This document shows positions 24,793 through 33,488 of a stretch of DNA of 64,000 nucleotides, in pieces. The notes beneath the pieces were generated by a model. The model was given only the letters and a program-made list of their open reading frames with translations. It was not told the origin of the DNA and searched no databases. Position numbers and translations under genes: made by a program. Within the stretch, counting starts at the first letter, position 1, and each line of letters begins with the position of its first letter. The DNA is from Streptomyces sp. DH5 (GTDB lineage Bacteria > Actinomycetota > Actinomycetes > Streptomycetales > Streptomycetaceae): assembly GCF_020873915.1 (NCBI RefSeq), contig NZ_JAHWGP010000009.1, positions 62,001 to 126,000 of the forward strand. Direction: 5' to 3'.

Positions 24793-25247
24793 CCCCGTAA
24801 TTCCAACAGGGTTCGGTTGTGCAGTAGTTGGCGCCGTCCGGAAAGGCGAAGAGCCTAACCGGGCGGCGTCGGCGTGCGCGCGGCTTTCCGGGAATCCCCG
24901 GGGCCAAACGGGATGTGAGCTTTCACACGCAACGGAGAATTGCCTCGCGCCGTCCGGTTACGGCAGAGTCTCATTCCTGTCAGGCCCCGCATACGACACA
25001 GCCGTACCCCTCCCTGGGGGCACCGCCCACGCCTTCAGGGCAGTGGGGGAGGTACAGCGACCACAGCAGGACACAGCTTCAACTCCATAGCGTCGTCGTA
25101 TGCCGCCCGTGCACCACGCGGCGCTCCTCGCGAGGAGTTGCCCACCGGGCCCGTGCCTCCCGTGACCCGCAGTTGGGGAGGCCAGTGCCAGGGGCACGAT
25201 TGCGTCCGCGAGGGTCACCGAAGCGGTCGATGCTGGAAGGAAACCGT
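24793..25247. other. Long leader region of the SLT protein gene
   Basis: A 455-bp gap with short inverted repeats between 25003 and 25054 (GTACCCCTCCC against GGGGGAGGTAC, two mismatches, with an inner GCCC/GGGC pairing). A long structured 5' leader is plausible. I looked for the c-di-AMP riboswitch signatures found before other Streptomyces cell-wall lytic genes and did not find them. Confidence 0.35.
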
Positions 25248-25946
25248 GTGAGCCGGATCTCGGTCCGGGGATTCGCAGTGGCCTCGGCCACGGCGGTCAC
25301 CGCTGTCGGAAGCGTCGTCGGTGTTGCCTCGGGCAGCACCGCGCAGAACAACGACGCGGAGGCGACGGCAAGCGGCACCACGCTGCTCGCGGACATCCCC
25401 GCGGGCCAGCAGGCCCAGGTGCAGACCGCGTCCCTGACGCAGCAGGCCGAAACGATGGCCATCGCCGCGGACGCGAGCGCCAAGAAGGACGCCGAGGAGG
25501 CCGCCCGCAAGGCAGCCGCCGAGACCGCGGTCGCGAAGAAGAAGGAAGCGGCCGAGAAGGCGGAGCGGGAGGCCGAGGAGCGTGCGGAGGCCAAGGCCGC
25601 CGCCAGCCGCTCCGCGACCCGCGACGCGTCCAGCTTCCCGGTCCAGGCGTCCTACACGGTCGCCCAGGTGCAGTCGATGGCGCGGCAGATCGTGCCCGCG
25701 GACCAGTTCCAGTGCTTCAGCAACATCGTGCAGCGCGAGTCGAGCTGGAACTACCGGGCCGACAACCCCACCTCCGACGCCTACGGTCTGGTGCAGGCCC
25801 TCCCCGGTTCCAAGATGGCCTCGGCCGGAGCCGACTGGGCCACGAACCCCGCCACCCAGATCAAGTGGGGACTCGGCTACATGAACGACCGCTACGGCAG
25901 CCCCTGCGGCGCCTGGACCTTCTGGCAGGCCAATCACTGGTACTAG
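25248..25946 (+). CDS. Secreted lysozyme-like SLT-domain protein
   Basis: A 232-aa exported protein. A signal-like N terminus (about 1-28) is followed by an Ala/Lys/Glu-rich helical region (about 70-120, coiled-coil prone) and a C-terminal transglycosylase SLT domain (about 135-232). The catalytic Glu is in QRESSWNYRADNP, and the domain ends GAWTFWQANHWY. It should cleave peptidoglycan glycan strands at the cell surface. GTG 25248 is chosen for GGAAGG 8 nt upstream; ATG 25230 would add six residues. Confidence 0.9.
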   Translation: MSRISVRGFAVASATAVTAVGSVVGVASGSTAQNNDAEATASGTTLLADIPAGQQAQVQTASLTQQAETMAIAADASAKKDAEEAARKAAAETAVAKKKEAAEKAEREAEERAEAKAAASRSATRDASSFPVQASYTVAQVQSMARQIVPADQFQCFSNIVQRESSWNYRADNPTSDAYGLVQALPGSKMASAGADWATNPATQIKWGLGYMNDRYGSPCGAWTFWQANHWY

Positions 25947-25988
25947 GAGTACCGCGAGCCGGCCTCCACCGCCCCGCTCGACCCCGCG

Positions 25989-26021
25989 ACAGCCCCGCAC
26001 CGTCCTACGGTGCGGGGCTGT
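25989..26021 (+). terminator. Terminator of the SLT protein gene
   Basis: Perfect 15-bp stem (ACAGCCCCGCACCGT and its complement) with a 3-nt loop, 43 bp past the stop codon. There is no T-tract. Confidence 0.85.
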
Positions 26022-26092
26022 CGCCCTGTACGGTCTGACCGACGACTCCGCCTGGGGGAGTGGTGGGGTGAAACGGGGGAAGAGGACGGATC

Positions 26093-27463
26093 ATGTCGCG
26101 AGTGCCAGGATGGCTCGGCCGGGCCGGAGCACGGCTGACCGAGGTCAGCAAGCGGCTGGAGGAGCGTCGTGCCGAGGTGGCACGGGACCTCCGGCCCGAC
26201 GACGAACCCACCCCGCGGGAAGACGGCCCGGACCCAGACCGGTCGTCACCGCCCGCCGAGTACGCCGCCCCCGCGGCCGTCGCCGTGCGGCCCGACCCGG
26301 CGCAGGCCGTGCCCTGGGGGGTGCGGGTCGCCGCCGAGGCCGGCTGGCGGCTGCTGGTGCTGGCCGGCACCGTCTGGGTGCTCATGCGGGTCATCAGCGC
26401 CGTACAGCTCGTCGTCCTGGCGTTCGTGGCCTCGCTGCTGATCACCGCGCTGCTCCAGCCGACGGTGGCGCGGCTGACGCGGGTCGGCGTGCCGCGCGGG
26501 CCGGCCACCGCGCTGACCGCGCTGTTCGGGTTCGTCGTCATCGGCCTCATCGGCTGGTTCGTGACCTGGCAGGTCATGGAGAACATCGACCACCTCTCCG
26601 ACCAGATCCAGGACGGCATCGACGAACTGCGCAACTGGCTGCTCAACAGCCCCTTCCACGTCACCGACAAGCAGATCAACGAGATCGCCAAGAACCTGCG
26701 TGAGGCGGTCGGCGCCAACACCGAGCAGATCACGTCGGCCGGCCTGGAGGGCGTGACCGTCGTCGTCGAGGCACTCACCGGCATACTGCTGGCCGTCTTC
26801 TCGACGCTGTTCCTGCTCTACGACGGCAAGCGGATCTGGGAATGGTCGCTCAGGCTGGTTCCGGCCGCGGCCCGTCCGGGTGTCGCCGGTGCCGGGCCGG
26901 TGGCGTGGCGGACACTGACGGCGTACGTGCGCGGCACGGTGATAGTGGCTCTGATCGACGCGATCTTCATCGGCCTCGGCATCTACTTCCTCGATGTGCC
27001 GATGGCGGTTCCGCTCGCCGTCTTCATCTTCCTGTTCTCCTTCATCCCGCTCGTCGGCGCGGTGGTGTCCGGAGCGCTGGCCGTGGTCGTCGCGCTGGTC
27101 ACCCAGGGCGTGTTCACGGGCGTGATGACGCTGGCGGTGGTGCTGGCCGTGCAGCAGATCGAGGGGCACATCCTCCAGCCGTTCATCCTGGGCCGCGCGG
27201 TGCGGGTCCATCCGCTGGCGGTGGTGCTGGCGGTCGCCTCCGGCGGCATGATCGCGGGCATCGGGGGCGCGGTGGTCGCGGTACCGCTGGTCGCGGTCAC
27301 CAACACCGTCGTCGGCTACCTCCGGGCGTTCTCCCACGAGGCGGCGGTGCCGCGCTCGCCCCGGCCGCGTGGCGCCACGGCGATGTCCGCGCCGGACGCC
27401 CCGCTGCCCGCCGCACCGTCCCCACCCCCGGCGCCCCACCCGGACGACCCGCCCGAGTCCTAG
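26093..27463 (+). CDS. AI-2E (TqsA/PerM) family transporter
   Basis: A 456-aa integral membrane protein of the AI-2E family. It has a charged, low-complexity cytoplasmic N terminus (about 1-75), a hydrophobic block (about 80-160), a soluble helical loop (about 165-230), then the conserved C-terminal helices including QQIEGHILQPFILGRAV. The tail is Ala/Pro-rich. Family members export small molecules or ions; AutoInducer-2 transport should not be assumed. The gene stands alone between a terminator and a repeat-rich region. Confidence 0.9.
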   Translation: MSRVPGWLGRAGARLTEVSKRLEERRAEVARDLRPDDEPTPREDGPDPDRSSPPAEYAAPAAVAVRPDPAQAVPWGVRVAAEAGWRLLVLAGTVWVLMRVISAVQLVVLAFVASLLITALLQPTVARLTRVGVPRGPATALTALFGFVVIGLIGWFVTWQVMENIDHLSDQIQDGIDELRNWLLNSPFHVTDKQINEIAKNLREAVGANTEQITSAGLEGVTVVVEALTGILLAVFSTLFLLYDGKRIWEWSLRLVPAAARPGVAGAGPVAWRTLTAYVRGTVIVALIDAIFIGLGIYFLDVPMAVPLAVFIFLFSFIPLVGAVVSGALAVVVALVTQGVFTGVMTLAVVLAVQQIEGHILQPFILGRAVRVHPLAVVLAVASGGMIAGIGGAVVAVPLVAVTNTVVGYLRAFSHEAAVPRSPRPRGATAMSAPDAPLPAAPSPPPAPHPDDPPES

Positions 27464-27542
27464 CCCGGGCCTTGCCCCGCCGCGCGTCGGCGGGGGCCCG
27501 CACCATGCGCCCGCGTCGGCGGTGAGACCCCCGCGCCCCGGC

Positions 27543-27656
27543 TCGCGTCGCCGCGTCGCGGGCTCCCTGCACTTCCGTGGTCGCGTCGCCGCGTCGCGGG
27601 CTCCCTGCACTTCCGTGGTCGCGTCGCCGCGTCGCCGGACCCCTGCACCTCCGTGC
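27543..27656. repeat. 38-bp tandem repeat, two perfect copies plus a degenerate third
   Basis: Perfect 38-bp units at 27543-27580 and 27581-27618, each containing CGCGTCGCCGCGTCGCGGG and CTCCCTGCACTTCCGTGG. A diverged copy follows at 27619-27656 and a fading fourth after it. The unit length is not a multiple of three. Confidence 0.9.
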
Positions 27657-27766
27657 CCTCGTCGCCGCGTCGGCGGGAGACCCGCCGCAACCTCGCCCTG
27701 TAGCCGCGCATCGGGGGCAGTCCCGCCGCTACTGCGGGCAGTCGTGCCGCTGGGGCGACGGGGGTA

Positions 27767-27943
27767 CCTCCCGCTCGAGCGAAGCCGAGAGTGGGGGAGG
27801 GCGGACGCAGCGGCACCTGGCCAGTGCCGGGAGCGAAACGGCGTGGGTGCCGGCCGGGGGGGGGGGTGACTGCGCAGCCCGGCGCCGGCGGAGTGCGGTC
27901 GCGCCCGCCCTCACCCACTCTCGGCTGCACTGGAGCGGGGGCG
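27767..27943. repeat. Inverted pair of an interspersed Streptomyces-type palindromic element
   Basis: CCCGCTCGAGCGAAGCCGAG continuing AGTGGGGGAGGGCGG (about 27770-27804) recurs in inverted, diverged form at about 27900-27940 (CACTCTCGGCTGCACTGGAG). I have seen the first form repeatedly in Streptomyces intergenic regions, so I take it as an interspersed repeat. The pair could fold into a large cruciform or act as a transcription end. Confidence 0.65.
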
Positions 27944-27957
27944 GCCCCCATCGCCCT

Positions 27958-28158
27958 GCGGCACGACTGCCCGTGGAGTGCGGCAGCCGGGGGAGGGCGG
28001 TGGCGAGGCCGCTGCCTGCGGAGTGCGGCGGCGGGGCGGGGTGGTAACCCGCGGGTGACGGTGGCGGAGGGCTGATGCCCGCGGGGGTCGTGGCGCGGCA
28101 CGACTGCCCGTGCAGTGCGGCAGCCGGGGGCATGTGACAGCCCGTGGAGTGCGGCAGC
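27958..28158. repeat. Dispersed direct repeats of a 36-bp unit
   Basis: A 36-bp unit beginning GCGGCACGACTGCCCGTG is present at 27958-27993 and 28095-28130 with one mismatch. A 19-bp partial copy is at 28140-28158. An inverted fragment CGGGCAGTCGTGCCGC sits near 27736-27751. Confidence 0.85.
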
Positions 28159-28221
28159 GGGGCGGGGCGGCAGCTCGGGAGCGGAGGGTGGGGCGGGGCG
28201 GGGCTGTCCGGGGACGGGGAA

Positions 28222-28251
28222 GGGCCCGCCCACTGGGATGTGGACGGGCCC
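28222..28251 (-). terminator. Terminator of ahpCD
   Basis: Inverted repeat GGGCCCG-C-CCAC / GTGG-A-CGGGCCC, 13 bp beyond the ahpD stop on the minus strand. Confidence 0.7.
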
Positions 28252-28264
28252 GGGGTGAGGGGGG

Positions 28265-28801
28265 TTACTCCGCCGACAGGGCCGCTTCCGCGTCCAGCGT
28301 CGCCGCCACCGCCTGGATCACCGCCGCGATCTTGAACGCCTCCTGGACCGCCTCCCGCTCCAGTCCGGCCTTGCGCAGCACCTGCTCGTGGGAGTCGAGG
28401 CACATGCCGCAGCCGTTGATCGCGGACACCGCGAAGGACCAGAACTCGAAGTCGACCTTGTCGACCCCCGGGTTGCCGATGACGTTCATCCGCAGACCGG
28501 CGCGCAGGTTGCCGTACTCGTGGTCCGACAGCAGATGGCGCGTGCGGTAGAAGACGTTGTTCATCGCCATCACCGCGGCAGCGGCCTTCGCGGCCGTGTA
28601 CGCCTCCGGCGACAGGTTCGCCTTCGCCTCCGGCTCCAGCTCGCGCAGCACGATCGGCGAGCGCGAGGCGATCGCCGTCGACAGCACCGTGCCCCACAGC
28701 TGCTGGGCCGGCAGGCCCGAGTTGCCGATGACCGAACCGAGGTTGAGCTTCAGGTCCTTGGCGTAGTCCGGTATGCGGGACTTCAGGGAGTCGAGGGACA
28801 T
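28265..28801 (-). CDS. ahpD: Alkyl hydroperoxidase AhpD
   Basis: A 178-aa AhpD-family protein with the redox pair C131-G-M-C134 followed by LDSHE (His for proton relay). AhpD reduces oxidised AhpC, linking it to dihydrolipoamide-based reducing power in actinobacteria. The length matches the mycobacterial and streptomycete proteins. It lies 6 bp after ahpC on the same strand, and both are divergent from oxyR, the classical peroxide-stress arrangement. Confidence 0.96.
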   Translation of the reverse strand: MSLDSLKSRIPDYAKDLKLNLGSVIGNSGLPAQQLWGTVLSTAIASRSPIVLRELEPEAKANLSPEAYTAAKAAAAVMAMNNVFYRTRHLLSDHEYGNLRAGLRMNVIGNPGVDKVDFEFWSFAVSAINGCGMCLDSHEQVLRKAGLEREAVQEAFKIAAVIQAVAATLDAEAALSAE

Positions 28802-28807
28802 GTCAGA

Positions 28808-29362
28808 TCACTCCCCGGCCAGCAGCGCGACCGGGTCCAGGGTCTCCTCGCCCTTGGACCAGTTGCACGGGCAGAGCTCGTCGGTCTGCAGGGCGTCCAG
28901 CACCCGCAGGACCTCCTTCGGGTTCCGGCCCACGGAGCCGGCGGTCACCATGGAGAACTGGATCTCGTTGTTCTGGTCCACGATGAACACCGCGCGCTTG
29001 GCGAAGCCGTCCTCGCCCTCGATGCCGAGGTCGCGCATCAGCTCGTGCTTGGAGTCCGCCATCATCGGGAACGGCAGGTCGCGCAGGTCGTCGTGGTCCT
29101 TGCGCCAGGCGTGGTGGACGAACTCCGAGTCACCGGAGAAGCCGAGGACCTGGGCGTCCCGGTCGGCGAACTCCTCGTTCAGCTTGCCGAACGCGGCGAT
29201 CTCGGTCGGGCAGACGAAGGTGAAGTCCTTGGGCCACGCGAACACGATCTTCCACTTGCCCTCATAGGTCTTGTGGGTGATCGTCTCGAACTCCTTGCCC
29301 TTCTCCAGCGAGACGCAGGCGGTCAGTTCGAACTCGGGGAACTTGTCACCGACAGTGAGCAC
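28808..29362 (-). CDS. ahpC: Alkyl hydroperoxide reductase AhpC (peroxiredoxin)
   Basis: A 184-aa two-Cys peroxiredoxin with peroxidatic C51 in FVCPTE and the C-terminal resolving region ELCPCNW. It reduces hydrogen peroxide and organic peroxides. GTG 29362 is chosen because AAGGAGGG lies 5 nt upstream and residues from there match the family N terminus (TVGDKFPEFELTA). Divergent OxyR is the expected regulator. Confidence 0.96.
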   Translation of the reverse strand: MLTVGDKFPEFELTACVSLEKGKEFETITHKTYEGKWKIVFAWPKDFTFVCPTEIAAFGKLNEEFADRDAQVLGFSGDSEFVHHAWRKDHDDLRDLPFPMMADSKHELMRDLGIEGEDGFAKRAVFIVDQNNEIQFSMVTAGSVGRNPKEVLRVLDALQTDELCPCNWSKGEETLDPVALLAGE

Positions 29363-29495
29363 AGGCCCTCCTTGCAGCGAGGAAACGCCCGGATCGCGGG
29401 CATTTCCCATGGGTTGGACCTTGTTGATGTTGGCACAGGCTGGATTGATTCGGGAAATAGCTACACTCGGTCGTGTCGATCGGAGGAGGCTATCA
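29363..29495. promoter_or_regulatory. Divergent ahpC-oxyR control region
   Basis: A 133-bp region that must hold both promoters and the OxyR site. An ATAG (within AAATAGCTACAC, about 29455-29466) and a CTAT (within GGAGGCTATC, about 29484-29493) match halves of the OxyR ATAG/CTAT pattern. I cannot define the operator precisely by eye. Confidence 0.5.
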
Positions 29496-30440
29496 GTGAC
29501 TGCGGGTAACAGGCGCAGGCAGCCGAGCCTGGCCCAACTCCGGGCGTTCGCCGCGGTGGCGGAGCATCTGCACTTCCGGGACGCCGCGGCGGCCACCGGG
29601 ACGAGCCAGCCCGCGCTGTCGGGCGCCGTGGCCGCGCTGGAGGAGACCCTCGGCGTCACCCTCGTCGAGCGTACGACGCGCAGGGTGCTGCTCTCTCCGG
29701 CCGGTGAGCGGCTCGCCCCCCGCGCCAAGGCCGTACTGGCGGAGGTCGGCGCGCTGCTGGAGGAGGCCGACGCGCTGCGGGCGCCCTTCACCGGGGTGCT
29801 GCGCCTCGGGGTCATCCCCACGGTGGCGCCGTACGTGCTGCCCACCGTGCTGCGGCTGGTGCACGACCGCTACCCGCGGCTCGACCTCCAGGTGCACGAG
29901 GAGCAGACCGCCAGTCTGCTGGACGGGCTGGCCCGCGGCCGGCTGGACCTGCTGCTGCTCGCCGTGCCCCTCGGTGCACCGGGAGTGATGGAACTTCCCC
30001 TGTTCGACGAGGACTTCGTGCTGGTCACCCCGCCCGGGCACTGGCTCGGCGGACGGCGGGGCATACCCCGCGAGGTGCTGCGCGAACTGAACCTGCTCCT
30101 GCTGGACGAGGGGCACTGCCTGCGTGACCAGGCCCTGGAGATCTGCCGCGAGGCCGGCCGCGCAGGGGTCGCGGCGACCACCACGGCGGCCGGACTGTCC
30201 ACGCTGGTCCAGCTGGTGGCGGGCGGCCTCGGGGTGACGCTGCTGCCGCGCACCGCGGTCGAGGTCGAGGCCGCCCGCTCCAGCCGTCTGCTCACCGGCT
30301 GCTTCACCGACCCGGCCCCCGCCCGGCGCATCGCCCTCGCCATGCGCACGGGCGCGGCGAGGGCGGCGGAGTACGAGCAGCTCGCGGCGGCACTGCGCGA
30401 GGCCGTGCGGGACCTGCCGGTGCGGACCGTGGAAGGCTGA
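29496..30440 (+). CDS. oxyR: LysR-family peroxide sensor OxyR
   Basis: A 314-aa LysR regulator. The N-terminal winged helix (AQLRAFAAVAEHLHFRDAA) is followed by a periplasmic-binding-like effector domain. C208 and C217 in the segment GHCLRDQALEIC match the redox cysteines of OxyR (C199/C208 in E. coli). Peroxide would form the disulphide and turn on ahpCD. GTG 29496 has GGAGGAGG 6 nt upstream. Divergence from ahpC supports the name. Confidence 0.95.
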   Translation: MTAGNRRRQPSLAQLRAFAAVAEHLHFRDAAAATGTSQPALSGAVAALEETLGVTLVERTTRRVLLSPAGERLAPRAKAVLAEVGALLEEADALRAPFTGVLRLGVIPTVAPYVLPTVLRLVHDRYPRLDLQVHEEQTASLLDGLARGRLDLLLLAVPLGAPGVMELPLFDEDFVLVTPPGHWLGGRRGIPREVLRELNLLLLDEGHCLRDQALEICREAGRAGVAATTTAAGLSTLVQLVAGGLGVTLLPRTAVEVEAARSSRLLTGCFTDPAPARRIALAMRTGAARAAEYEQLAAALREAVRDLPVRTVEG

Positions 30441-30462
30441 GCTCCCGCGGCCCGCACTGGTC

Positions 30463-32796
30463 CTACTCCGTGCGCAGCCCGTCCGGGCGCATCATGCGCA
30501 GCAGCGGGGGCAGGCTCAGCAGGGTCACCACGAGGACGACACCCGCGCCGATGCCGGTCATCTGCAGGACGCTCGGCCAGTCCACACCGACCGGTGCGGC
30601 GGTCATCCGCAGCAGCACCGCGCCCAGGGTGATGCCCACGACCGCGGCCAGCAGCAGTCCCAGGCCGATCGGGACGGCCGTCTGCCACAGCACCGACAGG
30701 CTCAGCGTGCGCCGACGGGTGCCGAAGGCGACCAGCGCGGCCAGCAGCTTGCGGCGTTCGCGCAACTGCTCCAGCTGGGAGACCAGCAGGCTCGCCCCGA
30801 TCAGCGCCAGGACGGCGGCGGCACCGACGAACAGGCCCGTGCGGATGGTGTCGAAGCGCTCGGTCCGCTCGGTCGCGGACCACGTCATCGGATCGGACAG
30901 CGGGTCGATCGCGGCCGCCGTGTTGCGCACGTGCTCACGGGCGTGCGGCACCGAGTCGTCGATCGCCAGGTACAGCTGGCCCCTGACCGCCTCGGCCAGG
31001 TCGTCGGGCATCGCCCCCCGGGTCAGCAGGAAACCGCCGCGCTTCGTCCCGGTCGGGTCCTCGACGGAGTCGGCCTCCTTCAGCGCCCCGGGGACGGTCC
31101 ACACGACCTCCTTCATCTCCTCGCCGGGGGACGTCACCTCCGCGTACAGCTTCTGGCCCGGCCTGCTCAGCGACGGCGTGTCGGTGTCGTGCTCGCCGCC
31201 CCGCACCGCGAATACGTCGCCGTCCACGCACGAGGGAAGCTTCGCCACCTCGCGCAGGGTCGCGCAGTCGCCGACGGTCAGCTGGGCGCTGCGCTGCGGT
31301 TCCTCGGTGTACGGGCGGTCGGCGAAGTACCCCTCGGACAGCGGGTAGACCTTGCGGACGCCCTCGGTCTCCGCCAGCTTCGTCGTGGCCGCGGCGAGTT
31401 CCGTGCCCTCCGGCACGCGGATCTGCATCTGCGCCAGCGACACGTCGTAGCCGGTCTCCTTGGTGTAGTCGCCCTCCACGCCGGCGAACAGCATCTGCAG
31501 CGCGATCGCGCCGGCCACGGCCACGGCGATGCCGTTGACCATGCGCGCCGCCGCACCGCTGCTCAGCTGCAGGCGACGTACCGCCAGTTGCCAGGACACG
31601 CTGCCCGAGCCGAGCCGGGCGACGACCGTCTCCACGAACCACGGCAGCAGCGCGGTGACGCCGACGAGCAGGCAGATGACGCCGCCGGTGACCAGGTATC
31701 CGTTGAACTCCCCGTTCTCCTTGCCCTGGCCGAGCATGGGGACGAGCATGATGACGCCGGCCAGCGGGAACAGCAGCCGCCACCACAGCCGGCGGCGGGC
31801 CGGCCGTGCCGTGCGCACCACGCCCAGCGGCTCGATGACCACCCCGCGCAGCGTCAGCAGGGTCACCAGCACCGCGGCCGCCGGGACCGCCACCGCGACC
31901 AGCAGCGCCAGCAGCGGGGAGGGGTTCAGGTAGCTGGGGAAGACACTGATCCGGAACACCTCGACGGATGCCGCGAACTCACGCCCCGCCAGGAAGAACA
32001 CGGTGCCGAACACCAGCCCCAGCAGCGCTCCGCCGAGCGCCTCGCCCGCGGCGATCCGCCGGGTCATGCCGCCGTCGGAGCCGACCAGCCGCAGCGCGGC
32101 CAGCCTGCGGTCGCGCCGTTCGCCGCCGAACCGTACGGCCGCGGCGATGAACACGGCGACCGGCATCAGCAGCACCACGAAGACGACCAGGATCAGCAGC
32201 ATGAGGACCGGGTCCATCTCCTCCTCCGTCGGGTTGGGGTCCCCGAAGGAGTCGATGCGGCCCACCAGTCCGTCGCCGGCCCGGTCCGCGAGGCCCTGGG
32301 CGCCCGCGTAGTAGGCGAGTTCCTGCGAGCCGATCAGTCCCTGCTCGCCGATCGTTCCCGTGATGTCGTACGGCAGCCGCTCGCGGAGCAGTTCACCGTC
32401 GCCGGAGTCGAGCAGTTCCTTCAGCGCGGGGGAGACCACCATCTCGCCCGTCGCCGGGAACTCCCGCAGGCCGGGTGGCAGCGGGGCCTTGTCGCCTTCC
32501 GGCTCCAGCAGCCGGCCGCGGATGTCCCGGCCGTCGAACTCCGTGTTGGTGTCCGCGGTCATCAGGGTGTCGTCGGCCCGCTCGATCTGCTCGCCGTAGG
32601 TGTAGTTGAGGCGGGCGTCCTCCCGCCGGTCCCGCTCCGCCAGCGCGGCGGGCAGGGCGGTGGTGAGCAGCAGCAGCGCCACGCCCAGCCCGACACCGAC
32701 CGCGGTGAGCAGGGCCCGGGTCCAGCCCTCGCGGCCCCCGGCGAAGGCGAACCGCAGTCCCATGCCGAGGTCCCGCGCCCACTGAGCGGCACTCAT
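30463..32796 (-). CDS. FtsX-like ABC transporter permease
   Basis: A 777-aa permease with the MacB/FtsX plan. An N-terminal helix precedes a large outer domain (about 45-190). A block of three or more helices (about 200-330), further helices and a second outer domain (about 450-630) follow, with three C-terminal helices (about 655-770). It overlaps the ATPase stop by ATGA. With its ATPase it probably exports a lipophilic or antimicrobial compound or transmits a mechanical signal across the membrane. The substrate is unknown. Confidence 0.9.
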   Translation of the reverse strand: MSAAQWARDLGMGLRFAFAGGREGWTRALLTAVGVGLGVALLLLTTALPAALAERDRREDARLNYTYGEQIERADDTLMTADTNTEFDGRDIRGRLLEPEGDKAPLPPGLREFPATGEMVVSPALKELLDSGDGELLRERLPYDITGTIGEQGLIGSQELAYYAGAQGLADRAGDGLVGRIDSFGDPNPTEEEMDPVLMLLILVVFVVLLMPVAVFIAAAVRFGGERRDRRLAALRLVGSDGGMTRRIAAGEALGGALLGLVFGTVFFLAGREFAASVEVFRISVFPSYLNPSPLLALLVAVAVPAAAVLVTLLTLRGVVIEPLGVVRTARPARRRLWWRLLFPLAGVIMLVPMLGQGKENGEFNGYLVTGGVICLLVGVTALLPWFVETVVARLGSGSVSWQLAVRRLQLSSGAAARMVNGIAVAVAGAIALQMLFAGVEGDYTKETGYDVSLAQMQIRVPEGTELAAATTKLAETEGVRKVYPLSEGYFADRPYTEEPQRSAQLTVGDCATLREVAKLPSCVDGDVFAVRGGEHDTDTPSLSRPGQKLYAEVTSPGEEMKEVVWTVPGALKEADSVEDPTGTKRGGFLLTRGAMPDDLAEAVRGQLYLAIDDSVPHAREHVRNTAAAIDPLSDPMTWSATERTERFDTIRTGLFVGAAAVLALIGASLLVSQLEQLRERRKLLAALVAFGTRRRTLSLSVLWQTAVPIGLGLLLAAVVGITLGAVLLRMTAAPVGVDWPSVLQMTGIGAGVVLVVTLLSLPPLLRMMRPDGLRTE

Positions 32797-33488
32797 ACGG
32801 CGCGCTCCATGTCCCGGGACTTGCCGTCGCGCACGACGATCTCGCGGTCGGAGTACGCGGCCACCCGCGCCTCGTGCGTGACGAGGACGACGGCGGCGTT
32901 GGCGGACCGGGCGGCGTCGGTGAGCAGCTCCATCACCCGCTCGCCGTTGAGGGAGTCCAGGGCGCCCGTCGGCTCGTCGGCGAACAGCAGCCTCGGGCCG
33001 GTGACCAGGGCCCGCGCCACGGCGACCCGCTGGCCCTGACCGCCGGACACCTCGCCGGGCCGCTTCTTGCGGACGTCGTCGACCTCCAGCCGCTCCATCC
33101 AGGTCAGCGCGGCCCGCTCGGCCTCCTTGCGGGGCGTGCCGTTCAGCCGCATCGGCAGGGCGACGTTCTCCACGCAGGTGAGCTCCGGCACGAGCTGCCC
33201 GAACTGGAAGACGAAGCCGAACTCCGAGCGCCGGAGCGCGCTGCGCTCGGAGTCGCTCATGGCGGTCAGCTCACGCCCGTCGTACGTGATCGACCCGGAG
33301 TCGGGGGTGACGATCCCGGCGAGGCAGTGCAGCAGCGTCGACTTGCCCGAACCGGAGGGGCCCATCACGGCGACGACCTCGCCGGGGTGGATGGAGAAGC
33401 CGGCGCCGTCGAGCGCGGTCGTCGGGCCGTAGACCTTGCGCAGGTCCCGGGCGACGAGCAGGGAACCGGGGGGAGGGGTCGTGGTCAT
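32793..33488 (-). CDS. ABC transporter ATP-binding protein (MacB/LolD type)
   Basis: A 231-aa nucleotide-binding subunit: Walker A GPSGSGKSTL, Q-loop FQFGQLVPEL, signature SGGQGQRVAVARAL, Walker B LLFADEPTGALDS and the switch His in THEARV. The LFADEPTGALD form is typical of the LolD/MacB/FtsE group that pairs with FtsX-like permeases. It overlaps both the upstream PadR gene and the downstream permease, forming a tightly coupled three-gene operon. Confidence 0.95.
   Translation of the reverse strand: MTTTPPPGSLLVARDLRKVYGPTTALDGAGFSIHPGEVVAVMGPSGSGKSTLLHCLAGIVTPDSGSITYDGRELTAMSDSERSALRRSEFGFVFQFGQLVPELTCVENVALPMRLNGTPRKEAERAALTWMERLEVDDVRKKRPGEVSGGQGQRVAVARALVTGPRLLFADEPTGALDSLNGERVMELLTDAARSANAAVVLVTHEARVAAYSDREIVVRDGKSRDMERAV

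Larger units (their letters stand above)
27464..28264. other. Repeat-rich intergenic region
   Basis: Eight hundred bases with no credible gene. It holds a 38-bp tandem repeat, an inverted pair of a conserved-looking palindromic element, and several copies of a GTGGAGTGCGGCAGC-type unit (listed separately). Every long open frame through it is low-complexity Arg/Gly/Pro sequence. Confidence 0.7.

Noticed and set aside
24960-25247. c-di-AMP (ydaO) riboswitch before the SLT gene
   Set aside because: The conserved GGTGAATCC-type and GAACCCGTCAGCTAACC-type elements are absent; only generic pairing is visible.
27543-27656. CRISPR-like array
   Set aside because: The 38-bp units are directly adjacent with no unique spacers, and no cas gene is present.
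27464-28264. Several open frames of 90-320 codons in the repeat island
   Set aside because: They consist of repeat-encoded Arg/Pro/Gly runs, overlap one another in many frames and lack ribosome sites.
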